NCBI GenBank assembly: GCA_038818725.1 | Contig: JAWAYL010000017.1 | Span: forward strand, 1 to 21,664 | Origin: JACIWB01 sp038818725 | GTDB lineage: Archaea; Thermoplasmatota; E2; UBA202; JdFR-43 | Reading direction: 5' to 3' | DNA length: 21,664 nucleotides | In this document: positions 14,391 to 21,664 of the stretch, in pieces | Numbering within the stretch: position 1 is the stretch's first letter | Layout of the letters: every line of letters starts with the position of its first letter | Notes under the pieces: generated by a model | What the model saw: the letters and a program-made list of their open reading frames with translations, nothing else | Databases searched by the model: none | Told to the model about the DNA's origin: nothing | Position numbers and translations under genes: made by a program

Positions 14391-16190
14391 TTATCTAAAC
14401 TTCGCTCTTTTGCTTAGCATAATTGGCATTGAAAGATTCCTGAAAGGATATCCTTTCATTTTTTCCTTTATTAATGAATTAAGCTCCTTTAAATTTACTT
14501 CCTCCCTATCGCATTTAAATCTATATCTTGGCCTGAATTTTCCCTCTTTTTCTTTTTCTCCATATACAATTATTATTGGTATCCATTCTTTTTCTGCATC
14601 CCTTATTTTTTTAGAAACACTTTCGTCTCTATCATCAATATCTACTCTTGCCTTTATTTTTTTAGCAATTTTTTTACAATCTTCTATAAAGCTTTCATTT
14701 ACAGGAATTATCCTAACTTGTGTTGGAGATAGCCAGAAAGGAAAAGATGGTTTAATGCCTTTTTTAATTTTCATTGCCTCTGTTTCCAAAATAGCGCAAA
14801 CACATCTATCAATTCCGCCAGAAATTGATGCATGAAGTAGATAGGGATACTTTTTTTCTCCATTTTCATCAGTATATGTAATTTCAAATGATTTAGGATT
14901 ATCAACATCTATCTGTACAGTTGAAAGGGCAAATGATTTCCCAACAGAATCGTTTAAATTTATTTCAAATTTTGCTACAAAATAAAAATATTTTTTATCC
15001 CACATTTCAACGAGAGCGGGCTTACCCCATATCTTAACAAGGGAGACAAAAAAATCCTTATTTTTTTCAAAAAAATCTCTTACAAACCTTATAGCAATTT
15101 CCCCATTTATTCCAATTATTTTTGACCATTCAATTGAGAGAAGAAATTGTTTTTTAAACTCTTCTAAAGTTTGCTTCTCATCCTTGCATATGGTATGCAT
15201 ATCAGGCATTGTAAATGCTCTCAACCTTTTTATGCCAGCAAGCTCGCCATGTTGCTCTCTTCTAAAAGATTTTGCAAGCTCAAAAAATCTTATTGGCAGG
15301 TTTTTATAGGATAGGTTCATCTCATGCGCCATTAGATACTGTCCAAAGCATGCAGCAAACCTTAAAAAAAAATCCTTGTTTTTATCCCCCTTTACAACAT
15401 ACTGGCGGGCTGGAAACTTTTTTATATATTTACTCAACGAAGGATGATTCATATCATACATAATTGGCGTCTCCACCTGCATGGCGCCCGCTGACAAGCA
15501 CATTTCTTCCACCTTTTCCTCAAGTAATCTCTTTATTAAATAGCCCTTAGGATACCATTTCATGTTTCCATAATCTGAGGCATTTTCATAATCTACAATT
15601 TCATGCTCTTTCATTAGCTTTATATGAGCTGGCTCCTCTTTAGCTATTCTGCTTCCAAAAGCTTCGTATTCATAAAATATTTTTAATTCCTCATTGTTTG
15701 AGAAATCAAATTTTTCTGCCTCAATTAATTCTCCTTGTGGGGTTAGAATATACCATTCAGATTTTATTTCCTCTTCCTTTCTTTCTTTTTTGCATATAAT
15801 ATGGCGAGAAAGCTCAGATAATGGATGACCTTTACAACTTATTTTGAAAGATTTATACCATCCAAAAGGCGCTCTTTTTACATTATAATCTTCTTTCAAA
15901 TTTTCCTCTATATTTTTTAATATCTCAATTGCTTTTTCTGGAGAAGCAAGTTCGCTTGAAAGATGTGCATAAGGATAGAGCATTATATTTTTTGTATTAA
16001 CCATAGAAGCAACTTCTCTTATTTCATTGCATGCCATCTCATAAGTTTCATCATCTTTTTCAACAGAAATAAAAGAAACAAGAACATTTTCCATTCTTTC
16101 ATTTTTTTTCTCTATTTCTTCGGCTTTTTCAATTGCTTTTTCCTTTACCTCATATTCTATGAAGTCAGCGTGTATAAATAGAATTTTCAT
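14391..16190 (-). CDS. thrS: Threonyl-tRNA synthetase, archaeal type with N-terminal editing domain
   Basis: 599 residues. The N-terminal domain (1-140; MKILFIHADFIEYEV, PFGWYKSFKISCKGHPLSE) is the archaeal DTD-like editing domain that removes serine from mischarged tRNA-Thr, not the bacterial one. The class II core has motif 1 around GAMQVETPIMYD (235-246), motif 2 SFRREQHGELAGIKRLRAF (308-326) and motif 3 ISGGIDRCVCAILE. Zinc ligands are C281 (AACFGQY), H332 (PDMH) and the His of LLHASISGG. The C-terminal anticodon-binding domain starts near SPTQVRIIPV. The open frame extends 12 codons upstream, but these lie over the TATA-like TTTTTATATCC and the family starts MKIL, so ATG 16190 is preferred. 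Confidence 0.96.
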   Translation of the reverse strand: MKILFIHADFIEYEVKEKAIEKAEEIEKKNERMENVLVSFISVEKDDETYEMACNEIREVASMVNTKNIMLYPYAHLSSELASPEKAIEILKNIEENLKEDYNVKRAPFGWYKSFKISCKGHPLSELSRHIICKKERKEEEIKSEWYILTPQGELIEAEKFDFSNNEELKIFYEYEAFGSRIAKEEPAHIKLMKEHEIVDYENASDYGNMKWYPKGYLIKRLLEEKVEEMCLSAGAMQVETPIMYDMNHPSLSKYIKKFPARQYVVKGDKNKDFFLRFAACFGQYLMAHEMNLSYKNLPIRFFELAKSFRREQHGELAGIKRLRAFTMPDMHTICKDEKQTLEEFKKQFLLSIEWSKIIGINGEIAIRFVRDFFEKNKDFFVSLVKIWGKPALVEMWDKKYFYFVAKFEINLNDSVGKSFALSTVQIDVDNPKSFEITYTDENGEKKYPYLLHASISGGIDRCVCAILETEAMKIKKGIKPSFPFWLSPTQVRIIPVNESFIEDCKKIAKKIKARVDIDDRDESVSKKIRDAEKEWIPIIIVYGEKEKEGKFRPRYRFKCDREEVNLKELNSLIKEKMKGYPFRNLSMPIMLSKRAKFR

Positions 16191-16261
16191 GAAGGTAAAA
16201 ATTGAAGGATATAAAAATTTAAGCATAGCAAAATAAATAAATTATTTTACAATTATGAAAT
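16191..16261. promoter_or_regulatory. Divergent promoter region between thrS and the 73-residue gene
   Basis: Toward thrS, TTTTTATATCC (minus strand, 16208-16218) is 18-28 bases before the ATG. Toward the plus-strand gene, ATAAATAAATTA (16232-16243) is 19-30 bases before ATG 16262. Neither start has a Shine-Dalgarno sequence, so both transcripts are probably leaderless. No operator-like symmetry was seen. Confidence 0.5.
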
Positions 16262-16483
16262 ATGAAGATAGAAATTAAGATAGAGGGGGAAACCTTACAA
16301 GAGATAGTTGGAGAGATAAGAAAACTTCTTGAATCTAACAGAGAAGAAATAAAAAAATTGCTTGAAGTTTTGGCAGAGGAAGCAATATCTGTTTTAAATG
16401 ATAAAAAAATCCTTGAGAAGGGGGCGGAGCTTTATATAAAATTAAATAAAGAGATAAATTTAAAATACATGGAAGAAAAGTGA
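16262..16483 (+). CDS. Small uncharacterised protein, 73 residues
   Basis: I do not recognise this protein. It opens with a short beta-strand-like segment (MKIEIKIEG) followed by a long, charged, probably helical stretch rich in Glu, Lys and Leu (about 10-70), with no cysteines and no membrane segment. It is likely cytosolic, perhaps oligomeric through its helices. It has its own TATA-like promoter and its stop is one base before the ATG of the downstream phosphoesterase (TGATATG), so the pair is almost certainly one transcript, and a partner or regulatory role for the phosphoesterase is possible. Lys/Glu-rich helices are common by chance in this A+T-rich genome, but the operon position supports a real gene. 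Confidence 0.65.
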   Translation: MKIEIKIEGETLQEIVGEIRKLLESNREEIKKLLEVLAEEAISVLNDKKILEKGAELYIKLNKEINLKYMEEK

Positions 16484-16484
16484 T

Positions 16485-17033
16485 ATGATTATTATATGCG
16501 CTGCTGATTTTCACGGGAAAAAAGAAAGATATGAAAAATTTATTAAAGGAATAAAAGAAAATAAACCAGATATATGTATAATGGCTGGAGATTTAGGATA
16601 TTTTGATGAGAGCGTTTTTAGCGAGATAAATTTGCCAATTTATGCTATTTATGGTAATACTGATTCAAATCTAAAATATGAAAAAATAAATTTTATTGAT
16701 GGTAAAAATTTGAGAATAAATTCTCTAAAATTTTCTGGTATAGGAAGATTTTTTCCAGAAATAGAAGAAGTAGATATAATTGTAAGCCATTTTCCTCCTT
16801 ATAAGACAAAAGATAAATCATTTTTTGGAGCGCATATAGGAGATAAAAAATTAAGAAAAATAATGGAAGAAAAGAAACCTTCATATATTATATGCGGGCA
16901 TGTGCATGAAGATGCAGGATATGATAAATTTGGCGATACGATAGTTGTTAATTGTAGCATTGGAAAAGCTGGAGAATATACAATTATTGACGCTAATAAA
17001 GGAAAAATAATTATGGTTGGATATGATGCCTAA
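16485..17033 (+). CDS. Calcineurin-like (YfcE/MJ0936-type) metallophosphoesterase
   Basis: 182 residues with the full binuclear-metal site: D8 and H10 (AADFHG), D36 (AGDLG), N58 (YGNTD), H102 (SHFPPY), H139 and H141 (GHVHED). YfcE and MJ0936 are small phosphodiesterases of this size, active on simple phosphodiesters in vitro; the physiological substrate is not known from sequence. The ATG is one base beyond the stop of the 73-residue gene. The last 23 bases overlap the 3' end of convergent arcS, so mRNA 3' ends overlap. It is unrelated in detail to the second phosphoesterase at 19711-20445. Confidence 0.88.
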   Translation: MIIICAADFHGKKERYEKFIKGIKENKPDICIMAGDLGYFDESVFSEINLPIYAIYGNTDSNLKYEKINFIDGKNLRINSLKFSGIGRFFPEIEEVDIIVSHFPPYKTKDKSFFGAHIGDKKLRKIMEEKKPSYIICGHVHEDAGYDKFGDTIVVNCSIGKAGEYTIIDANKGKIIMVGYDA

Positions 17034-18747
17034 CCTTTATTGCTTCCCCATTTGAGCTTTCTATCATTTCCTCTGAATTCATTTTTGCAACTCCAACAGC
17101 CCTTACTTCCTTTTCATGAAAAACAATTACTTCGTCTCCCACTCTTATTTTTTCATCCGCATCTAATATTCCGCATGCAAAAATGCTACCTTTCGGATAA
17201 AAATCTTCTATTTCAACCCAATAATTTTTTCCCATTTTTTTCCCTCCTTCAAGCGTTAAAGAAAAAAGACCTCTTTCAGGAACAAAAGAAGCAATTTGCT
17301 TATTTTCATAATATATCTTATATCTTGGAAAATTTCCTTTCACAAAGCAATTTTCCATAAATTTTTCAGGTTTCAAAAATTGAAAATAAAGCATTGAGAG
17401 AACATTTTCATAATCTCTCTTCTGCTTGCTGACATACTCAAAATCTTCACAAATTTTTAAAGTATCTGAAAGTTTTTTAAGAGAAACTGGTGAAGTTGGG
17501 TGGTCAATGCAAGTATTTAAAGCATCTAATTCAAAAATTGAAGAGATTGGATAAGGAAGATGATTTATTACAACATCATATTTGTTGTTATGAATAAATT
17601 TTTCAAAACATTTCTTTATTATATCAATTTCTTCTTTATCCCAGTAGCCGATTGTTGAAACATCATAGTGAGCGGATGGATATGTATATTCAAGCTCTCT
17701 GGGAACAATTGCAAGAGGAGATGTTATTATAACCTCATGTATAATATTTTTATTTTTAAAAGAGGAAATTATTTCTTTAAATTTTTTATGGGATTTTGAT
17801 TTTGAATAGGGTTTTTTTGAAGAGCATGGAAGAAGCAACAATATGTTTGCGGATCTTGGTTTCCTGTAAACATTGCATATTCTTTCTCTAAATCTTAAAA
17901 TATCGGGTCTATAGAGAGAGTAAGGTGATGCTATTATATTTTTTCCATTTATAGGATATCTTTTTTCCTGATAAGTATATTTTTCGATATCCATTATTCT
18001 TATTATTGATGCAAGATGTGTTGAAAAATGAATTTTTGATTCGACATATTCTCTTAAATTTCCATTTTTTATGCATTCCCTTACTTTTACTAATTCATTT
18101 TTCATTATCTCATAGTTATGAAAAAGTAAATCTTCAAAATTTTCTATACCTTTTCTACAATAAATGCATGAGCAAGGATATTCATTCATCTCTTTTAAAT
18201 CGAATTCACCTTCAGAAGTAAAATATATTTTTTTTCTGCTTTTAAAAATTAAATCAACTGAGTCAAAAAGGTCAATTCCACAGTAAGCCAAAATTGCAAG
18301 GTTTAGAGGATTTGCTATTGCAGGAGCATATAAAATTTTATACCCTATTTTTTCCCTTATTTCAGTTAAGTATTCAACAAAATCTCTTGGATTGGAATAA
18401 GCCTCCTTTGAGTTAGCCATTATGTATATCTTATCTTCTTTTTCACCCATATTTTTAGATACAAAACTGAAAAAATCATTTCTACCTAAATAGCGAGGGA
18501 AATCACTTGACAAAAAATATGCATAAGATAAGGAAGGAGGTATGCAAAATTTACATTCTTCAGGATAAAAAAAACTCCCTCCTATTTTTATTTCTTCTCC
18601 TAGCTTAATTTCTGCAAATTCTGGGGCTTTTATTCTATCTGAAGAATACCACAATATGTTGGGAATTTTTATCTTTTTATTTTCTATTTCAAAATAGCCT
18701 AATCTTGTATTGCAACTCCTTGCAACAACTTCAACTTTCACATTCAT
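17011..18747 (-). CDS. arcS: Archaeosine synthase (TgtA2-type, with PUA domain)
   Basis: 578 residues. This enzyme converts the 7-cyano-7-deazaguanine base at position 15 of archaeal tRNA towards archaeosine, together with a radical-SAM partner in many species. The N-terminal half resembles tRNA-guanine transglycosylase, including the zinc motif CSCIYC (192-197) with H210. The ArcS-specific core motif PCSSKKPYSKSKSH is at 307-320, preceded by YRPDILRFR. A C-terminal PUA RNA-binding domain covers about 505-575 (GILDADEKIRVGDEVIVF, then VGVAKM). The start codon overlaps the serA stop (TAATG), so translation is coupled. The catalytic TgtA partner is not in this window. Confidence 0.92.
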   Translation of the reverse strand: MNVKVEVVARSCNTRLGYFEIENKKIKIPNILWYSSDRIKAPEFAEIKLGEEIKIGGSFFYPEECKFCIPPSLSYAYFLSSDFPRYLGRNDFFSFVSKNMGEKEDKIYIMANSKEAYSNPRDFVEYLTEIREKIGYKILYAPAIANPLNLAILAYCGIDLFDSVDLIFKSRKKIYFTSEGEFDLKEMNEYPCSCIYCRKGIENFEDLLFHNYEIMKNELVKVRECIKNGNLREYVESKIHFSTHLASIIRIMDIEKYTYQEKRYPINGKNIIASPYSLYRPDILRFRERICNVYRKPRSANILLLLPCSSKKPYSKSKSHKKFKEIISSFKNKNIIHEVIITSPLAIVPRELEYTYPSAHYDVSTIGYWDKEEIDIIKKCFEKFIHNNKYDVVINHLPYPISSIFELDALNTCIDHPTSPVSLKKLSDTLKICEDFEYVSKQKRDYENVLSMLYFQFLKPEKFMENCFVKGNFPRYKIYYENKQIASFVPERGLFSLTLEGGKKMGKNYWVEIEDFYPKGSIFACGILDADEKIRVGDEVIVFHEKEVRAVGVAKMNSEEMIESSNGEAIKVRHHIQP

Positions 18748-19691
18748 TACTTTATTAAATTTTTATTTACCCAGTAATCTGGCTCTTCACCATCGAGAAC
18801 TTTCAATATTTGCTCTGCACATATTATTCCAGCTCTAACCTGCCCTTCTTCAGTAGATGCTCCTATATGGGGGGTAAAAATTGCGTTCTCAAGCTCAAAA
18901 AGGGGCGAAGCGTCGGGCGGCTCCTTTTCATATACATCAATAGCGGCGCCAGCAATTCTTTTTTCTTTGAGCATTTTATATAGGGCATTTTCATCCACAA
19001 TTCCTCCTCTTGAACAATTTATAAGATAAGCGCTTTTTTTCATAAGGGAAAGCAGTCTTTCATTTATCATATGGTGCGTTTCTTTTGTTTTTGGAATATG
19101 AATTGAGACAAAATCTGATTCCTTGAAAATTTCTTCAATGCTCTTCAATTTTGCTCCCATTTTTTTTGCTTTTTCCTCGGTACAATTTGGACTATATACA
19201 AGAACATTCATGCCCAGCGAATTTGCAATTTTTGCAACTTCCTGAGCAATGTTTCCAGATCCAATTAAGCCAAGAGTTTTTCCCTGTAACTCTATTCCTT
19301 CCATTTCCTTTTTTGCCCATATTCCTTTTCTCATTTTTGCATCCCCATAGCAGATTTTTCTTGCAAGAGCAAACATAAAAGCAATCGTAAGTTCCGCCAC
19401 CGAGCGAGTTGTTCCTGTTGGTGAGTTAACAACAATTATTCCTTTCTCTGAAGCAGCCTCTACATCTATATTATCAACTCCTATGCCAGCTCTCCCTATA
19501 ACTTTTAATTTTTTTGCATTTTCTATAATTTCTTTTGTAACTTTTGTTGCGCTTCTAACCATTAAAGCATCATATTTTCCTATTTCTTTGGCAAGCTCCT
19601 CTCCTTTAAGCTCTTTAAAATCCACTTCATGCTTTTCTTTTAATTTTTCAATTGCTTCTTTCGCAATTTTGTCAGTAACAAGTATTTTCAT
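18747..19691 (-). CDS. serA: D-3-phosphoglycerate dehydrogenase, short form
   Basis: First enzyme of the phosphorylated serine pathway: NAD-dependent oxidation of 3-phosphoglycerate. The 314 residues cover only the substrate- and nucleotide-binding domains; the C-terminal ASB/ACT regulatory part of the long forms is absent, so feedback control by serine through ACT is not expected. Catalytic residues are in NCSRGGIVDE (Arg), DVYEKEPP (Glu) and TPHIGAST (His). The Rossmann loop reads GSGNIA, with Ala at the last glycine position of GxGxxG. Other members of the D-2-hydroxyacid dehydrogenase family are possible, but GRAGIGVDNID and VNSPTGTTRSVAE are typical of SerA. An AGGTGA Shine-Dalgarno precedes the start. 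Confidence 0.88.
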   Translation of the reverse strand: MKILVTDKIAKEAIEKLKEKHEVDFKELKGEELAKEIGKYDALMVRSATKVTKEIIENAKKLKVIGRAGIGVDNIDVEAASEKGIIVVNSPTGTTRSVAELTIAFMFALARKICYGDAKMRKGIWAKKEMEGIELQGKTLGLIGSGNIAQEVAKIANSLGMNVLVYSPNCTEEKAKKMGAKLKSIEEIFKESDFVSIHIPKTKETHHMINERLLSLMKKSAYLINCSRGGIVDENALYKMLKEKRIAGAAIDVYEKEPPDASPLFELENAIFTPHIGASTEEGQVRAGIICAEQILKVLDGEEPDYWVNKNLIK

Positions 19692-19695
19692 TTTT

Positions 19696-19701
19696 TCACC
19701 T
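19696..19701 (-). promoter_or_regulatory. Shine-Dalgarno AGGTGA of serA
   Basis: It lies four bases before ATG 19691 on the minus strand, in the 19-base gap after the phosphoesterase gene. It supports internal translation initiation within one operon and fixes the serA start. Confidence 0.6.
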
Positions 19702-19710
19702 TTTACTAAT

Positions 19711-20445
19711 CTAAAATTTCTTTAAATTTTTTACTATCCCTAAATTTGTTCCATCTAAAAGATAAACATAAGAGTTTTCTATATCAGCAATTTTTGAAAT
19801 AACTCCCTCAGGCTCTTCATTTATAGCACTCCCTCCGCATAGAGGATTGAAGAAAGGCATTATTACAAAATTCATTTTTTTATTCCATTTTTTGTATTTC
19901 TTCAGATTTTTATTTACTTTTCCTCTCACCCAACAAGGTTTTAGGTAGTAACCATGGTTATTTTTTATTTTAAGCGAAGGATGGAGATGAGCAAACACAA
20001 TAATTTTTCCATTCATTATTTCTTCAGATGGCCATGCATGTCCGTGAGCAAATGATATATTTCCCATTTTAAAACCTCTTGCATTGTATATATTTGCTTT
20101 TTTACTCCTCAAAAAAACATCATGATTTCCTTTTACTATTATTAAATCCGCGTTTTTACTTAATCTATTTATAAAAAAATTAACTTCCTTTCTTTCTTTT
20201 TCCATAAAATATTTGTTCTCAGCACCAGATATTACATGTTTTAAATCTCCGACGATTATTATTTTATCTGCCCTATACTCTTCAATTAAAAACTCAATTT
20301 TCTCCAACATATTTGATGTCTGAAGAGGGATATTTATCCCTTGAGCATGATATTCAAACTCTATTCCTATATGCAAGTCTGCTACAACAATTGCTTTTTC
20401 TTTTTTTATGTACAAAGCCCTTTCATTTGGTATGGGAGATATCAT
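19711..20445 (-). CDS. ICC-like metallophosphoesterase (COG1407 type)
   Basis: 244 residues with the calcineurin-like metal site: D23 and H25 (VADLHIG), D67 (VGDLKH), N107 and H108 (KGNHDV), H134 and H136 (AHGHA), H153/H155 (AHLHPS). The DLHIGxE opening and the HGHAWPSE segment are those of the archaeal COG1407 group, described as ICC-like phosphoesterases of unknown substrate. The C-terminal third (NKKMNFVIMPFFNPLCGG) is typical of the group. The ATG overlaps the stop of the upstream membrane-protein gene (ATGA), so the two are coupled; a role at the inner face of the membrane is inference only. Confidence 0.85.
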   Translation of the reverse strand: MISPIPNERALYIKKEKAIVVADLHIGIEFEYHAQGINIPLQTSNMLEKIEFLIEEYRADKIIIVGDLKHVISGAENKYFMEKERKEVNFFINRLSKNADLIIVKGNHDVFLRSKKANIYNARGFKMGNISFAHGHAWPSEEIMNGKIIVFAHLHPSLKIKNNHGYYLKPCWVRGKVNKNLKKYKKWNKKMNFVIMPFFNPLCGGSAINEEPEGVISKIADIENSYVYLLDGTNLGIVKNLKKF

Positions 20446-21512
20446 TTTAGCCCCATCAAATAATATTTTAGGAAAGGAGATAAAGTAATATTCATAAGAA
20501 AAGGAAGAAAAATTATTCCTAATATAAAAATCATTAAGAAGCCGATAGAGCGAGCGATTGCTCTGCCAATATTAACTATTCCAAAAAATTCAAAGAAAGA
20601 AGATATCGCAATTCTTATTGGGAAACCAATCATTGCAAAAGAAAAAAGATAAAGGATTAAAGAAAAAGAGAATTTTAAAAAATTCTTAAGATCGAAAATA
20701 TTTAGTCCAACGATTCTTTTAATTTCGCAGTTCCATAGAAATATTGAGATGCAAAAAAAGAAAATAGAGGAAACTATAGAAAATCCCAGATAATTTTTAT
20801 CCTTTTCAATTTGTTCTCTCTTAAAAAATAAGGAAGGTATAAATATTATTACACTAGCTATCCAGATATAGATAAGCCATTTATAACTGAATTTTTCATA
20901 AAATTTATTATCTATAAAAATAATTTTTGCTTCACCATAAAATTTCTTTTCCTCATTTTTATATTCTCCAATGCCAGTAAAAGCAATAAAAGAAAAATTT
21001 TTCTCCTTGTCTATAAAAAATCTGCCATTTTTTGAAAAAACAAAATTTTTTAATTTAAAAGGTAAGGAAGAATTTATTTCTATCTCATTTTCACTTTCAT
21101 TTAAGTAAATTATTCCATATGGATAAATAAAAATATTTCCTTCTATTTTACCGTCGATAGTTTCATAAAATTTTTTTTCTTTATTGGAAATAATGCAATT
21201 TTTTCCATGAAAATAGGTTTCATTTGTAGCCAATGAATCTGAAATAGCTAGTATTTTACAATTAAAGGATATGTTTCCTTCAATATAAATCTCCTCTCCT
21301 TTATTTTCTATCTCATTATAGAGAATTGAAAAATTTTTTGAATATATCCTATTTACCTCTCCTCTTATATCTCCAAAAAGTATCATTTCTCCTTCTATTT
21401 CAATTTTTGTAGATGGAGCAATTTTTATTCCCTCCGGAAAAATTTTTATGAAAATGAAAAAAGAGATTAAAAATAAAAAAATTGAGAGAAATGTTATTGC
21501 TCCTTTGCCCAT
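20442..21512 (-). CDS. Uncharacterised membrane protein with one large extracytoplasmic domain and four C-terminal helices
   Basis: I do not recognise this 356-residue protein. A first hydrophobic helix (about 5-25) is followed by about 190 residues of strand-rich sequence with many Asn-x-Ser/Thr sites (for example NFS, NIS, NET), probably outside the cell, and then four hydrophobic helices from WLIYIWIASVIIF to the C-terminus, where the last residues are MGLK. The layout recalls TMEM43-like or other envelope proteins with an ectodomain between the first and second helices, but no family motif is seen. The open frame continues 25 codons upstream, but these are encoded by the neighbouring insertion-sequence end and the flank, so ATG 21512 with its own TATA box is preferred. 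It heads the operon that includes a phosphoesterase, serA and arcS. Confidence 0.75.
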   Translation of the reverse strand: MGKGAITFLSIFLFLISFFIFIKIFPEGIKIAPSTKIEIEGEMILFGDIRGEVNRIYSKNFSILYNEIENKGEEIYIEGNISFNCKILAISDSLATNETYFHGKNCIISNKEKKFYETIDGKIEGNIFIYPYGIIYLNESENEIEINSSLPFKLKNFVFSKNGRFFIDKEKNFSFIAFTGIGEYKNEEKKFYGEAKIIFIDNKFYEKFSYKWLIYIWIASVIIFIPSLFFKREQIEKDKNYLGFSIVSSIFFFCISIFLWNCEIKRIVGLNIFDLKNFLKFSFSLILYLFSFAMIGFPIRIAISSFFEFFGIVNIGRAIARSIGFLMIFILGIIFLPFLMNITLSPFLKYYLMGLK

Positions 21513-21528
21513 AAAAATATATGTATGA

Positions 21529-21540
21529 TTATAAATAAAT
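21529..21540 (-). promoter_or_regulatory. TATA box of the membrane-protein operon
   Basis: On the minus strand TTTATTTATAAT lies 17-28 bases before ATG 21512 with no Shine-Dalgarno between, which fits leaderless transcription. It is outside the insertion sequence, whose end is 16 bases further upstream. Confidence 0.5.
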
Positions 21541-21555
21541 TTAACTCTGGTAGGA

Positions 21556-21664
21556 TTCTCCACACATTTCGTGATATTTATAAACATGTTTTCATTTTCT
21601 ATTTGAGGGGATGGAAAATGAAATGCCCATATTGTGGATGTGAGGATATTGTAAAGGCAGGTAA
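21556..21664 (+). mobile_element. Second copy of the insertion sequence, left end only (continues outside window)
   Basis: It begins TTCTCCACACATTTCGTGAT at 21556 and is identical for all 109 visible bases to the left end of the copy at 11173-12111, in opposite orientation. The sequence before 21556 differs completely from the flank of the first copy, which fixes the left boundary to within two bases. Whether this copy is intact cannot be seen. Confidence 0.92.
21618..21664 (+). CDS. Transposase, N-terminal fragment (runs out of window)
   Basis: The first 15 codons (MKCPYCGCEDIVKAG) are visible, identical to the start of the broken copy. A GAGGGG Shine-Dalgarno-like sequence at 21605-21610 and a TATA-like TTTATAAACATG at 21577-21588 precede it, so this element carries its own promoter. 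The first two zinc-ribbon cysteines are present, in CPYC. Confidence 0.85.
   Translation, partial: MKCPYCGCEDIVKAG

Noticed and set aside
16191..16226. Longer start for threonyl-tRNA synthetase
   Set aside because: The extra 12 codons cover the TATA-like sequence, and archaeal ThrRS proteins begin MKIL.
16262..16483. 73-residue protein as a KEOPS Pcc1-like or histone-like protein
   Set aside because: The length and charge are suggestive, but neither the Pcc1 strand-helix pattern nor a histone-fold motif can be matched.
21513..21587. Longer N-terminus for the membrane protein (25 extra residues beginning MFINITKCVEN)
   Set aside because: The first codons are the insertion-sequence terminal repeat; the same residues appear in frame beside the other copy. 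The gene's TATA box lies downstream of that start, so ATG 21512 is preferred.
1..21664. CRISPR array, riboswitch or ribosomal RNA
   Set aside because: No regularly spaced direct repeats, no conserved riboswitch core and no rRNA segments were seen on either strand.

Overview
The window is archaeal chromosome, A+T-rich (roughly one third G+C by eye). The archaeal markers are archaeosine synthase, an archaeal-type threonyl-tRNA synthetase with its own editing domain, archaemetzincin, a GPN-loop GTPase, an Orc1/Cdc6-family ATPase, a Rad50 C-terminus, and a tRNA-Leu without an encoded CCA that carries a bulge-helix-bulge intron. Most first-in-transcript genes have a TATA-like box about 20-30 bases before the ATG and no leader, whereas some internal genes have a Shine-Dalgarno sequence. 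This mix fits a euryarchaeal or Thermoplasmatota-like lineage, but no feature seen here fixes the lineage.

Layout. 1-792: C-terminal end of Rad50 (+). 793-5461 (-): hycI-type hydrogenase maturation peptidase, purD, GPN-loop GTPase and the membrane pyrophosphatase hppA. A shared palindromic TATA element separates this block from a (+) pair at 5506-7152, a creatininase-family metallohydrolase and a GalT-like nucleotidylyltransferase. A divergent Orc1/Cdc6-family ATPase (-) overlaps the end of that pair. Behind its start lies a 430-base gene-poor stretch with probable transposase debris. 8631-10246 (+): an HD-domain protein translationally coupled to a CitD-CitE fusion. Then tRNA-Leu(CAG) with a 13-base T-loop intron, and archaemetzincin.

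10824-12111 is a mobile-element scar: fragments of unrelated coding sequence, the N-terminus of an IS5-like transposase, and a complete-length insertion sequence whose transposase is broken. 12175-14388 (+) encodes a membrane-anchored protein made of three tandem DUF3068/PorA-like modules. It converges on thrS (-). A divergent (+) pair follows, a 73-residue protein of unknown function and a YfcE-like phosphoesterase, converging on arcS. The last block is a compact (-) operon: multi-pass membrane protein, ICC-like phosphoesterase, serA, arcS. The window ends in the left end of a second copy of the same insertion sequence, with 109 bases identical to the first.

The window is mainly housekeeping: purine synthesis, tRNA charging and modification, DNA repair and replication, serine synthesis and pyrophosphate-linked ion pumping. 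The most distinctive items are the T-loop tRNA intron, the CitD-CitE fusion whose carrier domain lacks its attachment serine, the triple DUF3068 protein, and two insertion sequences that both sit with the same end facing the promoter of an envelope-protein gene.
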